DNA of 64,000 nucleotides from Phytobacter diazotrophicus (GCA_004346725.1 SMDE01000015.1:1-64000), one strand, 5' to 3'. Numbered from the stretch's first letter, positions 1 through 9,063 are shown. Notes: a model not told the origin generated them from the letters alone. Numbers and translations are program-made.

Positions 1-232
1 TGAGCGGGAAGCTGAGCATAAAAGGGGTGAGTCTGAGCGCGGGGAAAGCATTCAGGGGCGAGTATGTGGGCCTGCGGGAAACGGCAGAGGACGGGAGTTA
101 TGAGGTGTGGTGGTACAGCACGAAAGTGGGGATGATCGACCTGAAAAAGAGGTCGATCATCATGGGTAAAGGATGTTAAAAAGTGTTCACCATGTCTCCG
201 AACACCTGTCTACCATGTCTCCGGACCGTACA
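1..232 (+). mobile_element. Right end of an IS481-family insertion sequence
   Basis: The window opens inside an insertion sequence. It contains the end of an IS481-type transposase followed by about 50 bases of terminal sequence. That end holds two copies of ACCATGTCTCCG (189-200 and 212-223), the motif seen at the termini of this IS group. I place the outer end near 232, just before chromosomal sequence downstream of mtnK. The exact tip and target duplication cannot be set because the left end is outside the window. Confidence 0.8.
3..179 (+). CDS. IS481-family transposase, C-terminal fragment (5' end outside window)
   Basis: Frame 3 is open from the window edge to a TAA at 177-179 and encodes the last 58 residues of a transposase. 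The fragment reads SGKLSIKGVSLSAGKAFRG, then a WWYSTKVG motif, and ends IIMGKGC. I recognise this as the C-terminal tail of IS481-family transposases common in Enterobacteriaceae. The catalytic DDE core lies upstream of the window, so activity cannot be judged. The terminal repeats follow directly after the stop codon. Confidence 0.8.
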   Translation, partial: SGKLSIKGVSLSAGKAFRGEYVGLRETAEDGSYEVWWYSTKVGMIDLKKRSIIMGKGC

Positions 233-262
233 TGGGAGAGGGCCGGGGTGAGGGCACCAGCG
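233..262. repeat. Half of a GC-rich intergenic hairpin, probably cut by the IS
   Basis: Directly after the IS end comes GGGAGAGGGCCGGGGTGAGGG. The same kind of element stands complete near 50184-50211, where a left arm CCCTCTCC precedes GGAGAGGG. Here only the right arm is present, so the insertion appears to have separated or removed the other arm. It lies downstream of mtnK on the minus strand. Confidence 0.5.
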
Positions 263-267
263 CGCAC

Positions 268-1467
268 TTAGCTATACTGACGCACCCGGGCAATCAGTTC
301 ATCCACGCTGTCAATGCGCGGGGCGATCACAATCAGCACCTTGCCGAGCGCAATAGCATGGCGCAGGCATTCGTGGCGCATCTCTTCATCGGCGATGGTG
401 TCGATATCCGCAACATGCGAGAGGCCCACGCTGCGGCGAATCAGCTCGGTGCCGCAGAAGCCGACCGCATCCGTCCACACTTTTTTGAGAAACTCAGACG
501 CATAGCCCGGTACGCTCAGGGCGGCATCTTGCGTTTTCTCGCGTGCCAGCGCCTGGAAACGCTCGGCGAATGTTGACCAGAGTTCCTGAATATCTTTCAG
601 ACGCTGCTCACGCGCCGCTGCCGCATCCCGAATGCCCAGGTGGCCCGGCAGGCCGCAGTAGTTAAGCAGCAAATTCCCGATTGCCGTACCGATATCAAAG
701 CCGATTGGACCAAAATAGCCGAACTCGGCGTCAATGGCTTTCAGGCTGCCTTCGGCAACGAAAATGGAGCCGCTGTGAATATCGCCGTGCAACAGCGCTT
801 CGGCATGCGAGAAGAAGCTGTGCTTGAGGGAGGCGACCGCCAGCTTTAGCTGCGTATCCTGACGCAGGGCGTCAACGTCGGCCTCCAGGGCTGCCGGGTA
901 GTTATTACGTTCATGGACCTGATAGGGATCGTTAAAGAACAGGTCTTCGGTGATCTCGCACATTTCCGGGTTAATAAACTGCGCGACCTGGGCTTTTTTC
1001 ACATGCGGATGCAGGTAAAAATCGCTGGTATGGAACAGCGTTTGCGCCAGATATTCACCTAACTGGCGTGCGGCCTGCGGGTAGTAAACGTTTTTAATCA
1101 GCTCGCTGCGCCAGATGCGATGGTCAGAGAGATCTTCCATAACCATCACCGCCAGCTCCGGGTCGTAATGCAGAATATTGACCGTGTGCTGCGGGGCGTG
1201 TTTATAGTGCTCGACCAGCGTTTGCGCTTCGAGGCGTGCGCGATCAAGGGTTAGCGGCCAGGACTCCCCAACGCAGCGCACATAGGGCAGCGCCTGTTTA
1301 ACGATAATGCGGCTTACGCCCTGACTATCAAAAATCTTAAATACCAGGTTCAGGTTACCGTCGCCGACCTCCTGCGCTTCAACCAGTTCGGACGGCGTGT
1401 CCAGACCACCAAATTGTTGTGCATACGCCAAAGCATCCTGGGCGTTGAAGGTACGGTATTGCGACAT
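268..1467 (-). CDS. mtnK: 5-methylthioribose kinase
   Basis: MtnK phosphorylates 5-methylthioribose with ATP to methylthioribose-1-phosphate, the entry step of the methionine salvage pathway, in the cytoplasm. The 399-residue protein has the family length. It shows the kinase nucleotide loop GDGNLN (about 35-40), the catalytic HGDIHSGS (about 227-234) and the metal-binding IDAEF (about 245-249), all typical of the choline-kinase-like fold. The ATG follows an AGGAA ribosome site. It is transcribed divergently from mtnA, which uses its product, across a 106-base gap that contains paired met boxes. An IS481 end lies just beyond its stop codon, so the mRNA 3' end may differ from that of relatives. 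Confidence 0.95.
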   Translation of the reverse strand: MSQYRTFNAQDALAYAQQFGGLDTPSELVEAQEVGDGNLNLVFKIFDSQGVSRIIVKQALPYVRCVGESWPLTLDRARLEAQTLVEHYKHAPQHTVNILHYDPELAVMVMEDLSDHRIWRSELIKNVYYPQAARQLGEYLAQTLFHTSDFYLHPHVKKAQVAQFINPEMCEITEDLFFNDPYQVHERNNYPAALEADVDALRQDTQLKLAVASLKHSFFSHAEALLHGDIHSGSIFVAEGSLKAIDAEFGYFGPIGFDIGTAIGNLLLNYCGLPGHLGIRDAAAAREQRLKDIQELWSTFAERFQALAREKTQDAALSVPGYASEFLKKVWTDAVGFCGTELIRRSVGLSHVADIDTIADEEMRHECLRHAIALGKVLIVIAPRIDSVDELIARVRQYS

Positions 1468-1505
1468 TGCCAGTTCCTCATGTTCTTATGCTAATAAAGC
1501 CATTC

Positions 1506-1521
1506 AGACGTCTATACATCT
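1506..1521. promoter_or_regulatory. Paired met boxes (MetJ operator) between mtnK and mtnA
   Basis: Two adjacent 8-mers, AGACGTCT (1506-1513, a perfect consensus met box) and ATACATCT (1514-1521, 6 of 8), lie midway between the divergent starts. MetJ binds tandem AGACGTCT boxes with S-adenosylmethionine as co-repressor. One operator here could repress both mtnK and mtnA. A matching pair sits between mtnB and mtnE. Confidence 0.8.
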
Positions 1522-1573
1522 GGATTTCATCCTGACACAATACGATACAACAACGCAACAGGGATTTAACGCT

Positions 1574-2593
1574 ATGCAGACATTACAGACCACCAGCCTG
1601 CGGGTTGTTGATAACCAACTCTTTATTCTTGACCAGCAGGCGCTGCCGCAGGAAAAACGCTGGCTGCCAGCGGATTCGGTGGCTTTGCTGGTGGAACATA
1701 TTCATGCGTTACGCGTGCGCGGCGCGCCGTTAATTGGCCTCTCCGCCAGTCTGCTGTTGGCGCTATTGGCGGAAAACGGGGCGAACCGTGACGTGCTGGC
1801 CCAGTCGCTGGAGACCCTGCGTGCTTCGCGCCCGACGGCGGTCAACCTGATGAACAATCTCGACCGAATGAAACAGGCGCTGGCACACGAAGATTTCGTT
1901 CCGGCGCTGGTGGCAGAGGCGCTGCGCTTGATTGCAGAAGATAAAGCCTTGTGCGACAGCATCGCGCAGGCGGGCAGCGAGCTTGTGAAACCGGGCAGCC
2001 GCTTGTTAACGCATTGCAACACCGGGGGGCTGGCGACCGCTGGCGTCGGTACGGCGCTGGGTGTTATTGCGCTGGCCCATCAGCAGGGCAAGGTGGCGAA
2101 TGTCTGGGTGGATGAGACGCGTCCGTTGTTGCAGGGCGGGCGTTTAACGGCCTGGGAGTTAGGCGAACTTGGGGTGCCCTATCAGTTAATTACCGACTCG
2201 ATGGCCGCCAGCCTGATGGGCAAAGGGCAGGTGGATGCGATTTGGGTGGGGGCAGACAGGATTGCCGCTAACGGCGATGTCGCCAACAAAATCGGCACCT
2301 ACTCCTTGGCGGTATTAGCGAAATTCCACGGCATTCCGTTTTATGTTGCCGCACCGCAAACCACGCTGGATCCGAACTGTCCGAACGGGGAGGCGATTCC
2401 TATCGAGCAGCGCGCCGCGAGTGAAGTGACGGGTGTTGCCGGGAGCTTTGGCGCCGTGCAGTGGGCGCCGGAAAATGCACAGGTCTATAACCCGGCTTTT
2501 GACGTCACGCCCGCCGCACTTATCAGTGGCTGGGTGCTCGACAGCGGCGTGGTCACACCTGAGCAGGTGAGTGGCGGGTTTTTTGCCCGCTGA
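1574..2593 (+). CDS. mtnA: S-methyl-5-thioribose-1-phosphate isomerase
   Basis: MtnA converts methylthioribose-1-phosphate to methylthioribulose-1-phosphate, the second salvage step. The protein is 339 residues, related to eIF2B alpha-type folds. It shows RGAPLIG (about 49-55), the catalytic cysteine in [10 protein letters not shown] (Cys148) and the catalytic aspartate in [10 protein letters not shown] (Asp228). The reading frame stays open upstream to 1397, but the ATG at 1574 follows an AGGGA ribosome site and gives the family N-terminus, so I chose it. Expression is probably MetJ-controlled through the boxes at 1506-1521. Confidence 0.95.
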   Translation: MQTLQTTSLRVVDNQLFILDQQALPQEKRWLPADSVALLVEHIHALRVRGAPLIGLSASLLLALLAENGANRDVLAQSLETLRASRPTAVNLMNNLDRMKQALAHEDFVPALVAEALRLIAEDKALCDSIAQAGSELVKPGSRLLTHCNTGGLATAGVGTALGVIALAHQQGKVANVWVDETRPLLQGGRLTAWELGELGVPYQLITDSMAASLMGKGQVDAIWVGADRIAANGDVANKIGTYSLAVLAKFHGIPFYVAAPQTTLDPNCPNGEAIPIEQRAASEVTGVAGSFGAVQWAPENAQVYNPAFDVTPAALISGWVLDSGVVTPEQVSGGFFAR

Positions 2594-2666
2594 GGCGGTC
2601 TTTGGCCCTCATCCGTTTTCTCCAGGATGGCGGCGTAAACGCGTGATTCGGGCTACCGTCTGAAAA

Positions 2667-2697
2667 CGTAGCCCGGCTAAGCGCAGCGCCAGCCGGG
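2667..2697 (+). repeat. REP-like repeat, copy A (31 bp)
   Basis: A 31-bp GC-rich unit beginning CGTAGCCCGGCTAAGCGCAG and ending CCAGCCGGG. It is an exact reverse complement of 10091-10121. Similar palindromic units are scattered through Enterobacter and Klebsiella genomes. A second fragment of the same flavour (GATGGCGGCGTAAACGC) lies at about 2627-2643. Both sit between the convergent mtnA and MBL-protein genes. Confidence 0.7.
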
Positions 2698-2707
2698 ATG
2701 TTTGCCG

Positions 2708-3559
2708 TTACCACTTCATCTCGCCGGTGTTCACCTTTGCGCTCAACTCCAGCGAGCTCTCATCCGCAAGCCCAGGATACGCGGCTTTCATCGCCTCGAT
2801 CACGGCCGCTGAGCCCTTCTGATGGTTCAGTGTCTGTTCGAATGTTTTCAAATAATCATGGGTGAAAGTAATCGCCCCATCGCCTGCCGGGCGTTCACCC
2901 AGGTAGTGACCCGGAATAACCTGTCGGGGTTTCAGTGCCTGCATTTCGCGTAATACGTTCATCCATCCCTGGCGAATGGCCGGGGTCTGGGTATCTGCCG
3001 TCCAGACATGAATTCCTGACGCAATACCGGTGCCGCCTAAAATGGCCTTGTTCGCCGGGATCCAGACATAGGCGGCATAATCACCTGCGTGTTTCAGTTC
3101 CAGCGTTTCCCCGTCGACGGTAAAACGTGTGGTGGTGGTTGCCTGCGGAACGATAAGTGTCGTTGGCGCGCCATCTTTCATCTGTGGCCCCCAGAAGGCC
3201 AGTTTGGCCTCTTTCGTTGCCTTGATATGGTCAACCACCGCTTTGGACGCCACCACTTTTGCCTGTGGGAAGGCTTTTACCAGCGGTTCGAGACCAAAAT
3301 AAAAATCCGGGTCGCCAGAGGTGATCACAATCTCTTTTAGCGTTTTGCCACGCGCTTTGATGAGCTTCACCAGTTCCTCGCCATCTTTAACGCTGAACTG
3401 CGCATCAAACAGCACGGCTTCTTTCGGCCCGGAGACCAGCGTTGAAGAGACCGGGAAAATGCCTTTTTCCTGCGGGTTATACACATCCAGTTGCAGTGGT
3501 GCGGCAAACACCGGTGCGGCGGCCAGCGACAGTAACAGGGTGGCGGATTTTGCGTTCAT
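2708..3559 (-). CDS. Secreted metallo-beta-lactamase-fold protein with degenerate metal site
   Basis: A 283-residue protein with a Sec signal peptide (cleavage near PVFA-APL, about residue 20) and an MBL fold resembling Vmh-type periplasmic hydrolases. The canonical zinc motif THxHxDH is replaced by TSGDPDF (about residue 100), so all three histidines are missing and only the last aspartate remains. A later GHYLGERP motif keeps one histidine. From memory, a subgroup of MBL proteins shares a DPD(Y/F)YFG motif, so this may be a family trait rather than decay. It is probably co-transcribed after the DsbA-family gene, with 8 bases between them. Substrate unknown; it may bind a ligand without hydrolysing it. 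Confidence 0.75.
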   Translation of the reverse strand: MNAKSATLLLSLAAAPVFAAPLQLDVYNPQEKGIFPVSSTLVSGPKEAVLFDAQFSVKDGEELVKLIKARGKTLKEIVITSGDPDFYFGLEPLVKAFPQAKVVASKAVVDHIKATKEAKLAFWGPQMKDGAPTTLIVPQATTTTRFTVDGETLELKHAGDYAAYVWIPANKAILGGTGIASGIHVWTADTQTPAIRQGWMNVLREMQALKPRQVIPGHYLGERPAGDGAITFTHDYLKTFEQTLNHQKGSAAVIEAMKAAYPGLADESSLELSAKVNTGEMKW

Positions 3560-3567
3560 GACATTCC

Positions 3568-4221
3568 TTAACGGCTAAGTGAAGAGAGAAGGGGATTAAC
3601 CAGTGTGAAAAATGCCTCTGGTTGCCCGTAATAACGCGAGACAGGTAAGAGCGTGTACTGCCCGTCTTTGTTGATGAATACCGCGGTGGGGAAGCCCTGG
3701 CCGCCCGTTTGTGCCATCAGCATTCGTCCATATTGAATGGCATCCAGCGCTTCATTTTCCGGAATTTGCCCCAGCATGATGTCTGGCCCAACGGATCGAC
3801 GAAGTACTTCATTGACCACATCGGCGCGGGTAATGTCCTGCCCCTGTTCGTACCAGGCGCGCTGTACAGTATTCAGAAACTGGATATCGCTACCGGGAGT
3901 CGCAAAGCGTTGTGCAGCCAGAAGCCCACGGCTGGCGGGGAGGGAATCCAGCACAATCTCGCTGTTCGCCAGCAACTGCGTGCGGTAATCGCTGCCGAAA
4001 GTCATGCCGGTTAAAGCAGCGATACGCGCATCATGTTCATGAACATGCGAGAGCCACCCGGCGTCGAGCTTTCTGCGCCGGGTGCCGATGAATAATCCCC
4101 CCGGTAAAATATGCTGTTGCGTAAAATCCTGAGCCACACGGTTGAGCAAGGGCAATGCGCCATAGCTCCAGCCGCAAAGCGGATCGATTATCCAGTAAAG
4201 GCCGGGTTGAAATCCCATCAT
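3568..4221 (-). CDS. DsbA-family (thioredoxin-fold) oxidoreductase-like protein
   Basis: A 217-residue protein of the DsbA/FrnE-like group. The N-terminus reads YWIIDPLCGWSYG, aligning with the DPxCxWC motif of the family. The active site is CGWS, so the second cysteine is replaced by serine. A cis-proline segment GGQGFPTAVF lies near residue 175. No signal peptide is evident, so it is likely cytoplasmic. I chose the ATG at 4221, eight bases after GGAGA, over the upstream in-frame start. It precedes the MBL-fold gene in an apparent two-gene operon and faces a LysR gene that probably regulates it. Confidence 0.75.
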   Translation of the reverse strand: MMGFQPGLYWIIDPLCGWSYGALPLLNRVAQDFTQQHILPGGLFIGTRRRKLDAGWLSHVHEHDARIAALTGMTFGSDYRTQLLANSEIVLDSLPASRGLLAAQRFATPGSDIQFLNTVQRAWYEQGQDITRADVVNEVLRRSVGPDIMLGQIPENEALDAIQYGRMLMAQTGGQGFPTAVFINKDGQYTLLPVSRYYGQPEAFFTLVNPLLSSLSR

Positions 4222-4328
4222 GCAGTTCTCCAGAGAGTCAGTGATCACCATTCTACGGATTGCAGCTTCTGCTACTATTCCTGAAACAATTCATGCTGTG
4301 TTTCGTAAAACGATCAAATGGAGTGGCA

Positions 4329-5207
4329 ATGGACAGGATCATGGCGGCAATGACCTACAACCGGATTTGCGAACTGGGCAGCCTGAGCGCGGCGGCACGT
4401 TCGCTGGGTATTTCACGCCCGATGGTCAGCCGCTATCTGGATGAAATGGAAAAATGGGCCGGGGCGCGCTTGATTCATCGCTCGACGCGGCGGCTAACGT
4501 TAACCCCCGCCGGTGAGAAAATCCTTGAGAAAACGCGGCAACTGGCTTCTCTGTCGCAAGACATTGAAGGTGACGCCACGCGCCTGACGCCTTCGGGCAC
4601 GCTGCGTATTGCCTGCGCCCACTTTACGGCGACCCACCTGCTGGGGCCGGTGATCCCGGCGTTTCTGGCGCGCTACCCGGCGCTGCGCATTGAAGTGGAT
4701 ATTAATAATCAGCCGGTCAGCCTGGTGGGTGAGCGCATCGACCTTGCGATACGGATAACCAATTCCCCCGAACCTGGGGTGATTGCCCGCGCGCTGGGGG
4801 AATGCCGTTCGGTATTGTGTGCCTCACCGGGCTACCTTGCGAGAGCCGGGCAGCCTGAAACTCTTGACGATCTCGCTCAGCACAATTGTCTGCATTACAG
4901 CCGCTTTTCAGGACAATCATGGACATTTCGCGATCCGGAAAAGGGCACTGTCGCCGTTGCGGTTAATGGTAATTTCAGCGCCGGGATATCGTCTTTGCTG
5001 TGCGATATGGCGATGGCGGATGTAGGGCTGGCGCTGGTGCCGGAAATTGAGGCGCGCATGGGGCTTCACAGCGGACAACTGGTCAGCGTACTGCCGCAAC
5101 TGGAGCCGCAGCCGCTGGGCATTTATGGGTTATATCAATCCCGCGATCATCAGCATGCGGCGCTCGGCCTGTTTCTCGATGCGATTAAGCAGCATCTCGC
5201 CGCTTAA
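4329..5207 (+). CDS. LysR-family transcriptional regulator
   Basis: A 292-residue LysR-type regulator. The N-terminal helix-turn-helix reads ICELGSLSAAARSLGISRP and is followed by a substrate-binding domain, as in the CrgA/AaeR-like branch. I chose the ATG at 4329, preceded by GGAGTGG; the longer frame from 4260 would add an unusual hydrophobic leader. It is divergent from the DsbA-family/MBL operon, the usual layout for a LysR protein and its target. Its 3' end overlaps the convergent second LysR gene by four bases. Confidence 0.85.
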   Translation: MDRIMAAMTYNRICELGSLSAAARSLGISRPMVSRYLDEMEKWAGARLIHRSTRRLTLTPAGEKILEKTRQLASLSQDIEGDATRLTPSGTLRIACAHFTATHLLGPVIPAFLARYPALRIEVDINNQPVSLVGERIDLAIRITNSPEPGVIARALGECRSVLCASPGYLARAGQPETLDDLAQHNCLHYSRFSGQSWTFRDPEKGTVAVAVNGNFSAGISSLLCDMAMADVGLALVPEIEARMGLHSGQLVSVLPQLEPQPLGIYGLYQSRDHQHAALGLFLDAIKQHLAA

Positions 5208-6133
5208 GCCTGGCTCAGTTCCGCCATCCACTGCTTATGTTCTCTGTCCAGCTCCAGGGCGGTGAGTTCGAGGAAAGCATTGACCGCAGTCGGTCGGTGT
5301 TTGCTTCCCGGCACCTGAATCTGCAAAGTGCGCTGGCTTAGCGACGAGTTATTGATCGTTTTAAGCGTCATGCCATCCTGCTTTGCGCGCCACAATACGC
5401 TGAAATGGCTGCATACTGTCAGAGCATCCGGTGTATGACGGGTAAAACCGTACAGGGCGGCAAAATTATTGCTGCTGAACGCCGGTTCCAGAAAGGTGCC
5501 CGCCATGCGACAGGAGAGATCAAAAAGCTGGCGCAGCGTGGTGCCAGCCTCCGGGAGAACCAGCGGATAGTGGTGCAAATCTTCCATCGCCACACCCGGC
5601 TGCGACACCAATGGATGCTCATCCGCCAACAGCAACAGTACCGGCGCGGGCCAGGCGGCAATAATTTCCACGTCCCGTTCAGGCGCGAGGCTGAACTGAA
5701 ACGCGACATCACAATCATTGCGCCGGACCCACTCCGCCACCTGCATCGCCGTGCCGACCTGCAAATCAAAACTCACCGCAGGATGTTGCTGACGAAAACG
5801 CGCCAGTACCCCTGGCAACAGGTCAAACGCCATGCCCTCGGTACAGGCAATACGTACCAGGGCTTTGCGCACCGCTTTCAGCCCCTGAATTTCGGCCATC
5901 GCAAATTCCATATCGCGCATGTTTTTGCGCACATGGTTAGCCAGAATCTGCCCGGCATCGGTTAAAACCATACCGCGCGAATGCCGTTCAAAGAGCGTGA
6001 CGCCCAGCCGGGTCTCCAGCTTGTGGATTTGTCGGCTGATGGCGGAACCCGCCACGTAAAGCTGCTCGCTGGCGGTGCTGAGAGAGCCGGTGGTGGCCAC
6101 CGCAAAAAAGTAGCGTAGTTCATTGCTCAACAT
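5204..6133 (-). CDS. LysR-family transcriptional regulator of the M20/MFS operon
   Basis: A 309-residue LysR regulator. The helix-turn-helix (FFAVATTGSLSTASEQLYVA, about residues 9-28) is followed by a C-terminal effector domain with the conserved DCDVAFQF segment. It diverges from the M20 peptidase/MFS operon, and a perfect 17-bp palindrome lies in the intergenic region, so it is the likely local regulator. The inducer is unknown, presumably the compound imported and cleaved by the operon. It overlaps the convergent upstream LysR gene by four bases. Confidence 0.85.
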   Translation of the reverse strand: MLSNELRYFFAVATTGSLSTASEQLYVAGSAISRQIHKLETRLGVTLFERHSRGMVLTDAGQILANHVRKNMRDMEFAMAEIQGLKAVRKALVRIACTEGMAFDLLPGVLARFRQQHPAVSFDLQVGTAMQVAEWVRRNDCDVAFQFSLAPERDVEIIAAWPAPVLLLLADEHPLVSQPGVAMEDLHHYPLVLPEAGTTLRQLFDLSCRMAGTFLEPAFSSNNFAALYGFTRHTPDALTVCSHFSVLWRAKQDGMTLKTINNSSLSQRTLQIQVPGSKHRPTAVNAFLELTALELDREHKQWMAELSQA

Positions 6134-6226
6134 AGATGAATCCTCTGCGATGCCCTGAGATTGTGCAGTGTACCCTTATCAAAAAAGCAACGCCAAATTA
6201 CAATTATTATTATTGTGGCAAGGCTC

Positions 6227-6243
6227 TGTTCTGGTTTAGAACA
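6227..6243. promoter_or_regulatory. Palindromic LysR-type operator candidate
   Basis: TGTTCT-GGTTT-AGAACA is a perfect inverted repeat containing the T-N11-A core of LysR binding sites. It lies about 94 bases from the regulator start and 114 bases from the peptidase start. The role is inferred from form and position. Confidence 0.5.
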
Positions 6244-6356
6244 AAAAGACAACAACATCTCATTGCGCCATCGGCAGCAAATGAACCCTGAAAAATTCGC
6301 GTTGCAGCCACGCAACTGCGGCTCGACATTTGACGGGGACAGACAGGGCAAACAAC

Positions 6357-7781
6357 ATGACAACACAACAGATCGTCGACCAGGCGCTGACGTGGTTCGA
6401 CAGCGGCCATTTTAAAAGCATCCTTTCCAGCCGGGTGGCAATCCCCAGCGAAAGCCAGCGTAATGACAGGGATGACGCGCTCATACGCTATTACAATGAC
6501 GTATTCATTCCCGCGTTTCAGGAATTGGGCTTTACGACCGAGGTGATTGCTAACCCGGCCAATGCCGCCCGACCATTTTTACTCGCCAGCCGCGAAGAAG
6601 ACCCGACGCTGCCCACCGTGATGTGCTACGGACATGGCGATGTGGTCTTCGGTGACGATGCGCGCTGGGCCGAAGGGCTTTCGCCGTGGACGCTGGTCGA
6701 GCGTGATGGCAACTGGTACGGACGCGGTACGGCTGACAACAAAGGTCAACATTCGGTTAACCTCGCCGCACTGGAGCAGGTTTACCACGCGCGTAACGGT
6801 CGGCTGGGGTTTAACTGCGTCTGGCTGTGCGAAATGGGCGAAGAGGTGAGTTCGCCGGGGCTGGCCGCCGTCTGCGAACAACTTAAAGCACGCATCAATG
6901 CAGACCTGTTTATCGCCTCTGATGGACCGCGCCTGAGTGCAGAGCGCCCGACGCTATTCCTCGGTTCACGTGGCTGCGCCAACTTCCGTCTGACCATTAA
7001 TGCGCGCGCCAAAGATTATCACTCTGGCAACTGGGGCGGGCTGCTGAGCAACCCCGGTACGCAACTGGCAAACGCCATCGCGAGCCTGGTGGATGGTAAA
7101 GGCGAAATCCAGATTGCGGCGCTGAAACCGCCCGCCTTAACGCCGGAACTGAAAGCCATTCTGGCGGATATCACCCCGGCACGTGGCGAAAACGATCCCA
7201 TCACCGACCCGAACTGGGGCGAGCCCGGATTGTCGGCGGCAGAAAAACTGTTTGGCTGGAATACCCTGGAAGTGCTCTCTTTCCTGACAGGGAATCCGGC
7301 ACAGCCCATGAACGCGATCCCGGGGCAGGCGACAGCGGTCTGCCAGTTGCGCTTTGTGGTGGGGACCGACTGGGAACATCTGGAGCAGGCGGTTCGTGCG
7401 CATCTGGACGCGCACGGCTTTTCTATGGTGACCATCAGCGAAGTGCGCGGCACCCCTGCAACGCGCTTTGACCCGACCGATCCGCTGGTGAACTGGACGC
7501 TTGAGGCGATGGCGGAGACGACCGGCAAGAAACCGGCCCTGTTGCCGAACCTCGGCGGCTCGCTGCCTAATGATGTGTTTGCCGGGATTTTGGGCCTGCC
7601 AACGCTGTGGGTGCCGCATTCGTACCCGGCCTGCGGCCAGCATGCGCCGGACGAGCACCTGCCGATTGCCATTGCCCGCGAGGGGCTGGCGATCATGACC
7701 CGCCTGTTCTGGGATTTGGGCGAGCGGGGAGCGGCACTGCTTGCCAGCCATCAGGCGCATCAGAATGGAGGTGCAAAATGA
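6357..7781 (+). CDS. M20-family metallopeptidase / amidohydrolase
   Basis: A 474-residue zinc hydrolase of the M20 family, which cleaves dipeptides, acylated amino acids or similar amides in the cytoplasm. Key residues are visible: YGHGDVVFGD (metal histidine and aspartate, about residue 90), GRGTADNKG (bridging aspartate, about 125) and the catalytic EMGEE pair (about 160). No signal peptide is present. The ATG at 6357 follows AGGG; the frame upstream has only a TTG. Its stop overlaps the start of the MFS gene (ATGA), so the two are translationally coupled. The substrate is probably what the transporter imports. Confidence 0.85.
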   Translation: MTTQQIVDQALTWFDSGHFKSILSSRVAIPSESQRNDRDDALIRYYNDVFIPAFQELGFTTEVIANPANAARPFLLASREEDPTLPTVMCYGHGDVVFGDDARWAEGLSPWTLVERDGNWYGRGTADNKGQHSVNLAALEQVYHARNGRLGFNCVWLCEMGEEVSSPGLAAVCEQLKARINADLFIASDGPRLSAERPTLFLGSRGCANFRLTINARAKDYHSGNWGGLLSNPGTQLANAIASLVDGKGEIQIAALKPPALTPELKAILADITPARGENDPITDPNWGEPGLSAAEKLFGWNTLEVLSFLTGNPAQPMNAIPGQATAVCQLRFVVGTDWEHLEQAVRAHLDAHGFSMVTISEVRGTPATRFDPTDPLVNWTLEAMAETTGKKPALLPNLGGSLPNDVFAGILGLPTLWVPHSYPACGQHAPDEHLPIAIAREGLAIMTRLFWDLGERGAALLASHQAHQNGGAK

Positions 7782-9052
7782 CAACTCTCGCCCGTGAGAC
7801 AGAGCAGGGCAGCGTGCGCCCGAACCTGGCGAAAACGCTTTTTGCCACCTGTATTGGTAATGCCCTGGAGTGGTTTGATATTGCAGTGTACGGCTTCTTT
7901 GCCAGCTATATTGCCCAAGTCTTTTTCCCGACGACTAATCCAACGGTCTCTCTGCTGCTCGCTTTCGGTAGCTTTGGTATCGCCTTTTTGATTCGCCCAC
8001 TGGGGGCGGTGGTGCTTGGCGCTTATGCCGATAAACACGGTCGTAAGGCCTCGCTGCTGCTCTCTATCAACCTGATGATGCTGGGCGGGGCGATGATTAC
8101 CTTTATGCCCGGTTATGCCACCCTCGGTTTGGCCGCGCCGCTGCTGATTTTGCTGGCGCGCCTGATTCAGGGCTTCTCCGCAGGCGGTGAGTTTGGTAGT
8201 TCGACGGCGTTTCTGGTGGAGCACTTCCCGGAGCGTAAGACCTTTATCGCCAGTTGGCAGTTTGCCACTCAGGGAGCCAGTACACTGATGGCATCCGCCT
8301 TTGGTCTGGGGCTGGCACACTGGCTGACGCCGGAGCAGTTGTTGGACTGGGGATGGCGCGTGCCGTTCGCCTTTGGTTTGCTGATTGGCCCGGTTGGGCT
8401 GTGGATCCGTCGCCATGTGCACGAGCCTGAAGCGTATGTTGAGATCGAGAAGCCGCGTCATCCGGTGAAGCAACTGTTGGGTTCGCAAAAACGCCTGTTG
8501 GCGCTGGCGATTGGTCTGATGGTGGTCTCCACGGCAATTAACTACATGCTCAATTATGTGCCGACCTGGGCGACCAAAAGCCTTGGCCTGCCCGCGTCAT
8601 CCGCCTACAGCGCGACATTGCTGGCCGGGGTGATTCTTACCGTGGTGACGCCAATTGGTGGCCTGTTGGCGGAGCGGGTCGGGCGTGAGCGTTTGTTGTG
8701 GACCGCGTTGGGCCTGCTGGCGTTTACGCTACTGCCCGCGTTCTGGCTGACCAGCCTGAACGTCACGCCCCTGTCGCTTTCACTGCTGGTGGGATGGATG
8801 GCGTTGTTGAAATCCATCTACTTTTCGACCATTCCGTCGGTGATGGCGGATATTTTCCCGGTATCGACCCGGGCCAGTGGGATGTCCATCAGTTACAACA
8901 TCGCCGTCACGGTATTCGGCGGGTTTGCGCCATTCATCTGTACGCTGCTTATCAGCGCAACCGGCAGCCACTTCGCACCGGGCTTCTACCTGATGGTTAC
9001 CGTGTTCCTGAGCGTTGCCGCGCTGTGGCATACGCAAAAACAACTTCGTTAA
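7778..9052 (+). CDS. MFS transporter, metabolite:H+ symporter type
   Basis: A 424-residue integral membrane protein with about 12 hydrophobic segments. The opening ATCIGNALEWFDIAVYGFF and the loop motif RPLGAVVLGAYADKHGRK mark the MHS branch (relatives of ProP, ShiA and citrate transporters). The ATG at 7778 follows GGAGGTG and overlaps the M20 stop by four bases. The pairing suggests proton-driven uptake of an organic acid or peptide-like substrate that the hydrolase then cleaves. The exact substrate is not readable from sequence. Confidence 0.85.
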   Translation: MTTLARETEQGSVRPNLAKTLFATCIGNALEWFDIAVYGFFASYIAQVFFPTTNPTVSLLLAFGSFGIAFLIRPLGAVVLGAYADKHGRKASLLLSINLMMLGGAMITFMPGYATLGLAAPLLILLARLIQGFSAGGEFGSSTAFLVEHFPERKTFIASWQFATQGASTLMASAFGLGLAHWLTPEQLLDWGWRVPFAFGLLIGPVGLWIRRHVHEPEAYVEIEKPRHPVKQLLGSQKRLLALAIGLMVVSTAINYMLNYVPTWATKSLGLPASSAYSATLLAGVILTVVTPIGGLLAERVGRERLLWTALGLLAFTLLPAFWLTSLNVTPLSLSLLVGWMALLKSIYFSTIPSVMADIFPVSTRASGMSISYNIAVTVFGGFAPFICTLLISATGSHFAPGFYLMVTVFLSVAALWHTQKQLR

Positions 9053-9063
9053 TCAGCAAGCTG

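Noticed and set aside
7019-7784. Two open frames of over 200 codons antisense to the M20 peptidase
   Set aside because: The sense gene carries all catalytic motifs and is coupled to the transporter; the antisense frames lack any recognisable feature.
7760-8488. 242-codon open frame antisense to the MFS gene
   Set aside because: Gln/Arg-rich shadow of a membrane-protein gene, without ribosome site or known motif.
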